Assembly (NCBI RefSeq): GCF_030814215.1
Contig: NZ_JAUSUT010000001.1
Span: forward strand, 5,580,001 to 5,644,000
From: Amycolatopsis thermophila
GTDB lineage: Bacteria > Actinomycetota > Actinomycetes > Mycobacteriales > Pseudonocardiaceae
DNA length: 64,000 nucleotides
Reading direction: 5' to 3'
Under the pieces are notes generated by a model. It ran no database searches. It saw only the letters and a program-made list of their open reading frames with translations, and was not told the DNA's origin. Made by a program: the position numbers and the translations under genes. Shown in pieces: positions 1 to 7,520 of this stretch (its first letter is position 1; each line of letters opens with the position of its first letter).

Positions 1-2
1 AC

Positions 3-164
3 CTCGGCGCCACCGCGGTGTTTTTTGGCTCGGCCGTACTGATCGGCGTGCTGTGCCTGGATGTCGGCCTGCTCGGCCCGCGCAGCACCGGCCGCCCGCT
101 GGAAACTGTCGCCGAGCGCACCCCCAGCGCCACCGAAAGCGCGCCCGCGTCGGAAACCGCGTGA
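3..164 (+). CDS. C-terminal end of a membrane transporter (partial)
   Basis: An open frame enters from the left edge and stops at TGA 162-164, giving 53 codons. A hydrophobic stretch of about 20 residues (ATAVFFGSAVLIGVLCLDVG) is followed by a polar, Ser/Thr/Glu-rich tail, as at the end of the last membrane helix of MFS drug exporters. The family is inferred only from this pattern; too little is present to be sure. Whether the gene is intact to the left cannot be seen. Confidence 0.45.
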   Translation, partial: LGATAVFFGSAVLIGVLCLDVGLLGPRSTGRPLETVAERTPSATESAPASETA

Positions 165-447
165 CAGTACCCGACGGGTCATGGGGACCACCAGCTCCCC
201 AGTCGTGATCCGCACGGGAGTGTCACGTGACTTGGGCAAGTTCTGCAGAAGGGCAAGCCCGAGACCCCCGGGGTAAGGCGAACTGGGTGGATGGGGGCGA
301 GTCCAAACGTGGCGATGCCCGCAGGAGGGGCAGGTGTCCCGCAACAGCGGTGTGGTGGCGGGTGCAGGCGAAGCGACAGGTCAGCCGCCAGGACAGAATC
401 CAGCGATTTTCGTTCTCGGACAGGAGCGGGGCAGAACCGTGACCATC

Positions 448-660
448 TCAGTCCCGCGCCACCAGCGCGGGAGTCTGCCAGGGCCCGAACATCGCCGGCA
501 GGTTCCGCCACGCGATCCCGCACCGATACCGGTAGATAATGCCCTCGGCCATCGCCCGCGGATCCGAAAACGGCCGCCCGGGTCTCCCCGTGCGCGCCGG
601 CAGCAAGTCCTTGATCAACGCCCACTGCTCATCCGAGAGCAACTCAAACCACGACCCGAC
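448..660 (-). mobile_element. IS5-family transposase remnant (N-terminal piece)
   Basis: The minus frame reads LLSDEQWALIKDLLP...GRPFSDPRAMAEGIIYRYRCGIAWRNLPAMFGPWQT, the typical N-terminal (DUF4096) start of IS5-group transposases. Homology stops right after GPWQT and the frame ends a few codons later, so the catalytic DDE part is missing. No start codon or terminal inverted repeats are evident. It is one of several IS pieces in this decayed stretch and cannot be active. Confidence 0.75.
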
Positions 661-931
661 TAGCGGACCTGGAGCAGGCGATCATCGACAGCTACGAGCG
701 GCTGTGCGTGCGGTGCACGGACGTCAACCTCCCGGTGGCCGTGCGCAGCTCGGCGACCGGGGAGGACGGCTCGCACGCCAGTTTCGCGGGCATCTTCGAC
801 ACCTACCTCGGGGTCACCGGGCCACAGGCGGTGATCGAGTCGGTGCGGAACTGCTGGGGCAGCCTGTTCACCGCACGCGCCCTGGCTACCGGCATCGCAA
901 CGGGATCTCGCACCACGCCAATGCCGGCGGT
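660..931 (+). pseudogene. Fragment of PEP synthase/PPDK ATP-binding domain
   Basis: The frame at 660-890 encodes LPVAVRSSATGEDGSHASFAG followed by IFDTYLGVTG and NCWGSLFTARALA. This is the conserved core of the PEP/pyruvate-binding domain of phosphoenolpyruvate synthases and related PPDK_N proteins. At about 890 the match continues in another frame (YRHRNGISHHANA), so there is a frameshift, and the match then ends abruptly against the IS fragment beginning near 935. Both ends are missing. The parent protein could be a PEP synthase or a rifampicin-phosphotransferase-like enzyme. Confidence 0.7.
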
Positions 932-934
932 GCG

Positions 935-1126
935 GGCGAGCGACTCGATCGGCTGCCGGACCGGCTTGAGCAGGTTCTGGGCCGGGTGCGGGGTTCGGTT
1001 GCGGTAGGACGGTTGCAGCAGCCGCACCCCGCGGTCGGCGCGGTCGGTGTCCAGTTCGCGGGAGACGGCGCCCTTGTCGCCCAGAATGAGCGGTCCTGGT
1101 ATCAGCACCTGACGCTCGTCGAGCTT
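935..1126 (-). mobile_element. IS982-like transposase remnant
   Basis: The minus frame contains LILGDKGAVSRELD, RGVRLLQPSYRNRTP and LLKPVRQPIES. This run resembles the C-terminal half of IS982-type DDE transposases, which carry the pattern 'DKGY.SRELD ... LRPSYRNRTPRPG..LLKP.RQ.IES'. Only about 64 codons remain and both flanks change abruptly into unrelated fragments. The family assignment rests on remembered motif similarity. It is inactive. Confidence 0.55.
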
Positions 1127-1169
1127 GGGGGCGGGGCGCCGGCCTCGGGTCCGGCGGGGTGCCGGACCC

Positions 1170-1508
1170 CGACGCATCGAGATCCGGCCGAGTGGTGACG
1201 ACGAGTTCGGCGCCTGGCCGGAGACCGCCGCGGACGGCTTCGGCCACCCCGGCACGCAGGGGCCGCCCGACCACGCGTTCCTCACACGCGCCATGCGCGA
1301 GCTCGCGGCGGGCGGCGTCCAGCGCTACCTGGCGCGGTGCGACGGGGTCGTCGCTGGTGCCGTCGGCATGTGCGTCACCGGCGGCCAGGCCCAGTTCACC
1401 GGGGCCGCGACCCTGCCCGGCTACCGGCGCCGGGGCATCCAGGCCGCCCTGCTGTCCGTGCGGCTCGCCGACCAGCAGGCTGGATTTCCCTGGACAATCC
1501 ACCCCTGA
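1170..1508 (+). pseudogene. GNAT acetyltransferase fragment
   Basis: The frame encodes VVAGAVGMCVTGGQAQFTGAATLPGYRRRGIQAALLSVRLA. It includes the acetyl-CoA-binding R-R-x-G-I/V-Q-x-A-L motif of GNAT N-acetyltransferases, preceded by the usual 'H..F......YLAR.DG' segment. The frame leaves the family after RLADQQAG and stops at 1508, so the last helix and strand are lost. The N-terminus joins the transposase remnant directly and has no convincing start. The substrate is unknown. Confidence 0.6.
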
Positions 1509-1600
1509 GCCATCGAGCAGCCAAGCCGGAGAATGCGTTCACCTTCGCATGCCGGGCACGGGTGGCGTTATTGGTCGGTTCGGTGTGCGTCGTTGTGAGG

Positions 1601-2311
1601 TCAGCTTGGCCGGTAGGCGGCGAGGAAGGCATCTGCCCCGTCGTCGGCGATCCGCTGCAGTTCTCGTGGTGATGGCATCGGCCCGTCGGGGTCGAACAGC
1701 GCGGTATCGAGGGTTGCGCCGAGCACGAGGTAGGAGAAGTGCTCGGCGGCTCGTTTCGGGTCGGGTGTGTTCAGCGCGCCGCGCGCGTGCAACTCGCCGA
1801 ATGCCTCGGTAAGGGCATTCATGACCCGCCCGGGCGCACGCCGGTAGTATTCGGCGGCGAGTTCGGGGAATCGGGTCGCCTCCAGGATGATGAGCCGGCG
1901 CAGCCGCAACACCTGTGGCTGCGCGACCGCCGCGAGGTGCCGGCGGGCCAGTTCACGTATCGCGGTGGGCACGTCAGTCGCGTCCGGCAAGCCCGCGACG
2001 AGCCGATCGGCGAAATCCTGCGCGGTCGCGGTATATCCGAGCACGATCTCGGTGAACAGGGTGTCCTTGTCTCCGAAGTTGTTGTACACGCTGCGTTTCG
2101 ACACCCGGGCCAGGCTGGCGATGTCGTCGACGCTGGTGCCCTGGTAGCCGTTACGCAGGAAGAGTGTGGTCGCGGCCTCGGCGACGGCCATCCGTGTCCG
2201 CGCCACGCGCGGGTCGGGTCCGCGCTCCGCGTTCGTGGCCGACCGTGGCGCGGCTGCGGGGATGCGCACGATCAGGACGTCTTCCGGGCCGGTTAGGTCC
2301 GAGGGTGGCAT
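1601..2311 (-). CDS. TetR/AcrR-family repressor
   Basis: A 236-residue regulator. The N-terminal helix-turn-helix is clear (AVAEAATTLFLRNGYQGTSV, then IASLARVSKRSVYNNFGDKD) and is followed by a C-terminal ligand/dimer domain. ATG 2311 is chosen because AGAGGA lies five bases upstream; GTG 2338 in the same frame would add nine residues. It is divergent from the DUF998 gene at 2424, and the intergenic space carries two copies of a 16-bp dyad with AGTA..-N4-GGTACT arms. It probably represses itself and the divergent operon. The inducer cannot be told. Confidence 0.9.
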   Translation of the reverse strand: MPPSDLTGPEDVLIVRIPAAAPRSATNAERGPDPRVARTRMAVAEAATTLFLRNGYQGTSVDDIASLARVSKRSVYNNFGDKDTLFTEIVLGYTATAQDFADRLVAGLPDATDVPTAIRELARRHLAAVAQPQVLRLRRLIILEATRFPELAAEYYRRAPGRVMNALTEAFGELHARGALNTPDPKRAAEHFSYLVLGATLDTALFDPDGPMPSPRELQRIADDGADAFLAAYRPS

Positions 2312-2357
2312 CAGGATCCTCTCGCAGAAACGCTCCACTCAACTTCTTGCACTCAAT

Positions 2358-2398
2358 AGTACCAGACGGTACTGTCCTGTGCAGTATCCACCGGTACT
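2358..2398. promoter_or_regulatory. Tandem TetR operator
   Basis: Two dyads lie between the divergent genes. 2358-2373 is AGTACC-AGAC-GGTACT with perfect 6-bp arms. 2383-2398 is AGTATC-CACC-GGTACT with one mismatch. Centres are 25 bp apart, suiting two dimers on nearly the same DNA face. That the TetR protein at 1601-2311 binds here is inferred from position. Confidence 0.8.
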
Positions 2399-2423
2399 CA
2401 TGAGTGCAGAAAGTGAGCGCGCG

Positions 2424-3098
2424 ATGTCGACCACCACCATGACCCACCCGAACCCCTGTGACCGCCCCGGCACGGTTACGCGCTCCCTGCTCGGCTACGG
2501 CCTGCTCGCCGGGCCGTTCTACCTGGTCGCCGGTCTGATCGAGGCGCTGACCCGCAGCGGGTACCAGTTCACCAGGCATGACCTGAGCCTGCTCGCCAAC
2601 GGAGCGCCCGGCTGGATCCACGTCGCCGTCCTGGTGGTCACCGGCCTGATGACCATCACCGCCGCGGCCGGCATGCGCCGCGCCCTCGCCGGGACCCCGG
2701 GCGGCCGGTGGGGCCCGCGGCTCGTCGCCGGTTACGGACTGGGACTCGTCGCCGCGGGAGTGTTCGTCGCCGATCCGATGAACGGATTCCCGGTCGGTAC
2801 CCCTGACGGCCCGCCCGTTCACCCGACCGTCCACGGTGTGCTGCACGTTGTCACCGGCGGGCTCGGATTCCTCTGCCTGATCGCGGCCACCGCCGTACTG
2901 GCCCGCACGTTCGCTCGAGCGGGCCGACGCGGTTGGGCCTGGTACTCGCGTGGCACCGGCGTCGCGTTCCTCGCCGGGTTCGCCGGCATCGCATCCGGCG
3001 CCAGCAGCCCGCCCGTCATCCTGGGATTCTGGGCCGCTGTCGTCATCGCTTTCGCCTGGCTCGCCGCCCTGTCCCTGCACCTCTACCGCGCACAGTGA
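2424..3098 (+). CDS. DUF998-family membrane protein
   Basis: A 224-residue protein with about six hydrophobic helices (for example LLGYGLLAGPFYLVAGLIEA, IHVAVLVVTGLMTITAAAGM, FWAAVVIAFAWLAALSLHLY) and the conserved DLSLLANG and PMNGFPVGTP segments of DUF998 proteins. Function is unknown for the family. ATG 2424 has AGAAAG about ten bases upstream; ATG 2400 in the same frame starts two bases after the distal operator and is an alternative (leaderless-type) start. A DUF1905 gene follows 10 bp downstream, so the two form a small operon likely under the divergent TetR. Confidence 0.8.
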   Translation: MSTTTMTHPNPCDRPGTVTRSLLGYGLLAGPFYLVAGLIEALTRSGYQFTRHDLSLLANGAPGWIHVAVLVVTGLMTITAAAGMRRALAGTPGGRWGPRLVAGYGLGLVAAGVFVADPMNGFPVGTPDGPPVHPTVHGVLHVVTGGLGFLCLIAATAVLARTFARAGRRGWAWYSRGTGVAFLAGFAGIASGASSPPVILGFWAAVVIAFAWLAALSLHLYRAQ

Positions 3099-3108
3099 GG
3101 ACCCGGCC

Positions 3109-3555
3109 ATGAAGCTCCGCGCCACGATCGAACTCACCGGAAAGACCACCACCGGCATCGAGGTTCCGCCTGACCTTCTCTCCGCACTGGGCGGTGGCAA
3201 GCGCCCGCCGGTGCGGGTGACCATCAACGGATACACCTACCGCACCAGCATCGGCGTCATGGCCGGTCGGTACCTCATCCCCGTCAGCAGCGACGTACGC
3301 ACGGCGGCAGGCGTCGCGGCGGGGGACGAAGTGGACACCGAACTCGAGCTCGACACCAGCCCGCGAGAACTCGACGTGCCACCCGAACTCGCCGAGGCGA
3401 TGGACACCGGCACCCGCGAATTCTTCGACGGACTGTCCTACAGCCGCAAACAACGATTCGTACTGCCGATACAACAAGCCAAAACACCAGAAACCCGGCA
3501 ACGTCGCATCGCCAAAGCCATCGCCGCCCTCCGCGACCGCAAACCCGAACCATGA
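3109..3555 (+). CDS. DUF1905 / YdeI-OmpD-associated protein
   Basis: A 148-residue soluble protein. The N-terminal half is a DUF1905 beta-barrel-like domain (IEVPPDLLSALGGGKRPPVR, VTINGYTYRTSI). The C-terminal half is the YdeI/OmpD-associated helical segment (FFDGLSYSRKQRFVLPIQQA, then KTPETRQRRIAKAI). Start ATG 3109 follows GTGAGGA and lies 10 bp after the DUF998 stop, so co-transcription is likely. The family has no established biochemical role. The gene is intact and full length; the IS remnant begins immediately after its stop. Confidence 0.85.
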   Translation: MKLRATIELTGKTTTGIEVPPDLLSALGGGKRPPVRVTINGYTYRTSIGVMAGRYLIPVSSDVRTAAGVAAGDEVDTELELDTSPRELDVPPELAEAMDTGTREFFDGLSYSRKQRFVLPIQQAKTPETRQRRIAKAIAALRDRKPEP

Positions 3556-3559
3556 CGCG

Positions 3560-4008
3560 AAGTGCTGTACACGGGGATGCCGTGGGAGTTCCTGCCGCAG
3601 GAGCTGGGATACGGCTCCGGGATGACGTGCTGGCGACGGCTGCGGGACCGAAGCCGGGGTGTGGCAGGAGTTGCACGAGCTGCTTCTGGCCAGGTGAGCG
3701 CGGCCGGGCTGCTCGACTGGTCTCGGGCTGCGGTCGATGGCTCGCATGTCCGGGCGCTGAAAGGACGCCGAAAACCGGGCCGAGCCCGGTCGACCGAGCC
3801 CGCACCAGCTCCAAACACATCTGATCACCGAAGATGGCGGTATTCCGCTGGCGGTGACGCTGACCGGCGGGAACCGCAACGACATCACCCAGCGTGCCCG
3901 CTGCTGGAGGCCCACCCGCCGGTGCGAGGCCGGCATGGGCGGCCCCGCCGCCGTCCCGACAGCTTGTATGCCGACCGCGCCTACGCACCCGGTGGGAAAT
4001 CCTGACGA
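3560..4008 (+). mobile_element. Degenerate IS5-family transposase
   Basis: Successive frames read VLYTGMPWEFLPQELGYGSG plus MTCWRRLRDRS; then LDWSRAAVDGSHVRALKG; then PKTGPSPVDRARTSSKHI in a second frame; then VTLTGGNRNDITQ in a third; and finally SLYADRAYAPGG. Together these match the order of an IS5-group DDE transposase, including the first catalytic Asp context (AVDGSHVRA) and the second (ADRAY). At least three frameshifts and loss of the C-terminus make it dead. It abuts the stop of the DUF1905 gene. Confidence 0.8.
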
Positions 4009-4656
4009 CATCCACCAAGCCTTCCTCGGCATCGCCTGCAGCATCCGGCGAGGTCAATGGCACGCGCAACGATCCGGCGTGCACGAACCTCGACCCCTGT
4101 TACCCCTCGCGGATGAACTTGACCTGTGCGTCCTCGCGGTGACGCCGTGGATCGCCAGCAACCGCTGTGCAAGAGGGCGGCCGTGTTCAGGCCACGGTCG
4201 CTGAAGAACCGCGGGGTCAGTCGGTGATTTCGCGGTGTGGAGGGTGGGGGTGAGGCGGACGGACTGGGCGGGCTCGTCGCGCACGACGGCGGGATCGGCA
4301 GTTCGGCGGCCAGTGAGGTGTCGTTGAACCGGACGACCGCGCAGTCCAGGCCTGCCCATCCGCGACCGCGGCGAAGTCGTTGACGGGGAACAGCACCGAC
4401 GGCCGACATCTGGTCATGAGGATCTTCTCGCCCGCTTCCCGGCCGCCCCAGGTGGTCACACCGGGGTAGCACGATGTCGCTTCGCCGATATCGCGCCCCG
4501 TTCCCGCAGCGGAGCGTAGTCACTTTCGATTCACATTGGGTCATCCTGTGACCTATGCCGCAGTCGACCTTCCGTGCCCGCTCTCTCGTGCCTGATCGCG
4601 CGTTTTTCGCGAGGTCACCACCTCTGAGGTTGCCGGCTGGGCGCTTGCCAAATCGT
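4009..4656. other. Decayed stretch without an intact gene
   Basis: No intact gene is visible. On the minus strand between about 4540 and 4090, short protein-like runs occur in different frames (CYPGVTTWGGREAGEKILM, RPSVLFPVNDFAAV, LDCAVVRFNDTSLAAELP, LLAIHGVTAR, AQVKFIREG before a stop at 4091), suggesting a frameshifted former gene. I could not assign it to a family. The right end leads into the promoter of the acyl-CoA operon. Confidence 0.35.
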
Positions 4657-4682
4657 CGTTAGTGAATCATCATGCACTAACG
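4657..4682. promoter_or_regulatory. Dyad operator upstream of the acyl-CoA operon
   Basis: A perfect inverted repeat, CGTTAGTG-N10-CACTAACG, lies 46 bp before the GTG of the acyl-CoA dehydrogenase at 4729. Related dyads occur at 14335-14356 (17 of 22 positions match in inverted orientation) and 18331-18352 (13 of 22). This suggests one regulon controlled by one or both sister TetR proteins (12897-13514 and 17162-17800). The binding assignment is inference. Confidence 0.75.
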
Positions 4683-4728
4683 GCCCTGTGAGCCGCAGCA
4701 GGCTGTCGTGGCGGACAAAGGAGTTGGA

Positions 4729-5883
4729 GTGGACTTTCGGGAAACGTCCGAGCACAGGGATCTCCGGGACACGGTACGGGCGATCACCGCGAAGTTCGGC
4801 CCGGAGTACTACGTGCCGCGAGCCGAGGCCGGTGAGCCGACCGCGGAGCTGTGGGCGGAGCTAGGGCACCACGGGTTCCTCGGGATCAATCTGCCCGAGG
4901 AGTACGGCGGGGGTGGCGCCGGGCTGGTCGAGCTCGCGATGGTGTGCGAGGAGACGGCCGCGGCCGGCTGCCCGATGCTGCTGCTGCTGGTGTCGGCGGC
5001 GATCTCGGGCGAGATGATCTCGGACTTCGGCACGGACGAGCAACGGCGCCACTGGCTGCCGCGGATGGCCTCGGGTGAGGCGAAGGTGGTCTTCGGGATC
5101 ACGGAGCCGGACGCAGGGTCGAACACGCACCGCCTGTCGACCGTAGCCCGTCGCGACGGCGGGGACTTCCTCATCAGCGGCACCAAGCACTACATCTCCG
5201 GGGTGGACGAGGCCGAAGCCATCCTGCTCGTCACCCGGTCCGGCGTAGACGAGACGACCGGGCACGCCGTGCTGTCGCTGTTCATCGTGCCCACGGACAC
5301 ACCCGGCCTGGTGGCCACGCCGCTGCCGGTGTCGGCGAAGCTGCCGGAGAAGCAGTTCGTCCTGCACTTCGACGATCTCCGCGCTCCGGCGGAGTGGCTC
5401 GTCGGCGAGGAGGGCAACGGGTTCCGGCAGGTGTTTCACGGGCTCAACCCGGAACGCATCACGGGCGCGGCCCTGTGCGTCGGGATCGCCCGCCACGTGT
5501 TGCACCAGGCCGCGGAGTACGCCTCGACGCGGTCGGTGTGGGGCAAGCCGATCGGCACCCACCAGGGAGTCTCACATCCGCTGGCCAAGGCGAGGATCGA
5601 GACGGACCTGGCCGCGTTGATGACCACGAAGGCGGCCTGGCTACACGACAACGAGCTTCCTGCGGGCGAGGCGGCCAACATGGCGAAGTACGCGGCGGCC
5701 GAGGCCGCGGGGGCCGCTGCCGAGGCGGCGATCCAGGCGCACGGCGGCAACGGGCTCGCCACCGAGTACGGCCTGATGCCGTACTGGGCCATCTCACGCC
5801 TGCTCCGGATCGCGCCGGTGAGCCGGGAGATGGTGCTCAACTTCGTCGCCCAGCACACCCTCGGCCTGCCCCGTTCCTACTGA
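4729..5883 (+). CDS. Acyl-CoA dehydrogenase (AtuD-like position)
   Basis: A 384-residue flavoprotein expected to oxidise an acyl-CoA to its enoyl-CoA with FAD, passing electrons to ETF. Visible family features are the N-terminal helical domain, FGITEPDAGSNTHRLSTVA in the FAD/substrate region, ISGTKHYISGVDEAEAILLV, and C-terminal IQAHGGNGLATEYGLMPYWA. The usual catalytic E-G-T motif near the C-terminus is replaced by IAPVSREMVLNFVA, so the base may differ from canonical enzymes. GTG 4729 is chosen over GTG 4708 because AAAGGAG sits five bases before it. First gene of a tightly packed operon with carboxylase subunits, placing it where citronellyl-CoA or isovaleryl-CoA dehydrogenases act. Confidence 0.9.
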   Translation: MDFRETSEHRDLRDTVRAITAKFGPEYYVPRAEAGEPTAELWAELGHHGFLGINLPEEYGGGGAGLVELAMVCEETAAAGCPMLLLLVSAAISGEMISDFGTDEQRRHWLPRMASGEAKVVFGITEPDAGSNTHRLSTVARRDGGDFLISGTKHYISGVDEAEAILLVTRSGVDETTGHAVLSLFIVPTDTPGLVATPLPVSAKLPEKQFVLHFDDLRAPAEWLVGEEGNGFRQVFHGLNPERITGAALCVGIARHVLHQAAEYASTRSVWGKPIGTHQGVSHPLAKARIETDLAALMTTKAAWLHDNELPAGEAANMAKYAAAEAAGAAAEAAIQAHGGNGLATEYGLMPYWAISRLLRIAPVSREMVLNFVAQHTLGLPRSY

Positions 5884-5906
5884 GCAACAGAATGGACCAC
5901 CGCGCG

Positions 5907-7508
5907 ATGACCACAGTGCTCCGTTCCGCGCTGAATACGGCGGACGAGACCTACCAGACGAACTACCGGCATCAGCAGCAGGTGCTCGCCGAGCTCGACG
6001 AGCAGATCCAAGCTGCCATTGCCGGTGGCGGCCCGCGCTACCAGCAACGGCACCGGGACCGCGGCCGGCTGCTGGTCCGCGAGCGCATCGAGCTGCTGCT
6101 CGACCGGGATGCGTCCTTCCTCGAACTGTCCACCCTCGCGGCCTGGGGCACGCAGTTCCCGGTCGGCGCGTCGGTGGTGACCGGCATCGGTGTCGTCTCG
6201 GGCGTCGAATGCGTGCTGATCGCCCACGACCCGACCGTGCGCGGAGGGGCGATGAACCCGTACTCGCTGAAGAAGACGTTGCGAGCACTGGAAATCGCGC
6301 GGGTCAACCGGTTGCCGGTGATCAACCTGGTGGAGTCCGGTGGCGCCGACCTGCCGACGCAGTCGGAGCTGTTCGTGCATGCCGGGAAGATCTTCCACGA
6401 TCTCACCGAGCTCTCCTCGATGGCGATCCCGACGATCGCGCTCGTGTTCGGCAACTCCACGGCCGGTGGGGCCTACGTTCCCGGCATGTGCGACTACGCG
6501 GTCATGGTCGACCAGCAGGCGAAGGTGTTCCTCGGAGGGCCACCGCTGGTGAAGATGGCCACCGGCGAGGACGCCGACGACGAGGAACTGGGCGGCGCGG
6601 CCATGCACGCGAAGACATCCGGGCTGTGCGACCACTTCGCCGCGGACGAGCGCGACTGCATCCGGATCGGCCGCCAGATCGTGTCCGAGCTCGGCTGGCG
6701 CAAGCTCGGTCCCGGTCCGACGCTGCCCGCCGACGAGCCGCTCTACGACCCGGACGAGCTGCTGGGCATCGCGCCGGCGGACATCAAGGTGCCCTTCGAC
6801 CCGCGTGAGGTGATCGCCCGGGTCGTCGACGGCTCCCGGTTCGGGGAGTACAAGCCCTTGTGGGGTACCAGCCTGGTAACCGGGTGGGCCTCGGTGCACG
6901 GCTTCCCGGTCGGCATCCTCGCCAACGCGCGCGGGGTGCTGTTCAGCGAGGAGGCCAAGAAGGCCAGCGAGTTCATCCAGCTCGCGAACCAGACCGACAC
7001 ACCGCTGCTGTTCCTGCAGAACACCACCGGGTACATGGTCGGCAAGAACTACGAGCAGGGCGGGATCATCAAGGACGGGGCCAAGATGATCAACTCGGTC
7101 GCCAACAGCAAGGTCCCGCACATCACCATCAACCTGGCGGCTTCGTTCGGCGCGGGAAACTACGGCATGTCCGGCCGCGCTTACGACCCGCGGCTGATGT
7201 TCGCCTGGGCCGGGTCGCGGCTTGCGGTGATGGGCGCCGCGCAGCTCGCCGGCGTGATGTCCATCGTGGCCAGGCAGTCCGCCGCGGCATCCGGGCGGGA
7301 GTTCGACACCGAGGCCGACGAGCGCAACCGCGCGGCGATCGAGGCGCAGATCGACAAGGAGTCGCACTCGTTCTTCGTCACCGCCCGGCTCTACGACGAC
7401 GGACTCATCGACCCGCGCGATACCCGCACCGTGCTCGGCATCGCGTTGTCCGCCGCGCACTCCAACATCGTCGCCGGCCAGCGTGGCTACGGCGTCTTCC
7501 GGATGTGA
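5907..7508 (+). CDS. Acyl-CoA carboxylase beta subunit (carboxyltransferase)
   Basis: A 533-residue carboxyltransferase of the methylcrotonyl/geranyl-CoA carboxylase type. It transfers CO2 from carboxybiotin to an acyl-CoA. Seen are VLRSALNTADETYQTN at the N-terminus (characteristic of MCC/GCC beta), GGGPRYQQRHRDRGRLLVRE, the oxyanion-type GGAYVPGMCDYAVMV, and C-terminal GSRLAVMGAAQLAGVMS. Length fits the family. ATG 5907 is preferred; ATG 5892 would add five residues. It lies 23 bp after the dehydrogenase and 12 bp before the biotin subunit. Sequence alone does not separate methylcrotonyl-CoA from geranyl-CoA; the AtuA neighbour favours a branched terpenoid-type substrate. Confidence 0.92.
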   Translation: MTTVLRSALNTADETYQTNYRHQQQVLAELDEQIQAAIAGGGPRYQQRHRDRGRLLVRERIELLLDRDASFLELSTLAAWGTQFPVGASVVTGIGVVSGVECVLIAHDPTVRGGAMNPYSLKKTLRALEIARVNRLPVINLVESGGADLPTQSELFVHAGKIFHDLTELSSMAIPTIALVFGNSTAGGAYVPGMCDYAVMVDQQAKVFLGGPPLVKMATGEDADDEELGGAAMHAKTSGLCDHFAADERDCIRIGRQIVSELGWRKLGPGPTLPADEPLYDPDELLGIAPADIKVPFDPREVIARVVDGSRFGEYKPLWGTSLVTGWASVHGFPVGILANARGVLFSEEAKKASEFIQLANQTDTPLLFLQNTTGYMVGKNYEQGGIIKDGAKMINSVANSKVPHITINLAASFGAGNYGMSGRAYDPRLMFAWAGSRLAVMGAAQLAGVMSIVARQSAAASGREFDTEADERNRAAIEAQIDKESHSFFVTARLYDDGLIDPRDTRTVLGIALSAAHSNIVAGQRGYGVFRM

Positions 7509-7520
7509 GGACTACCTGAG

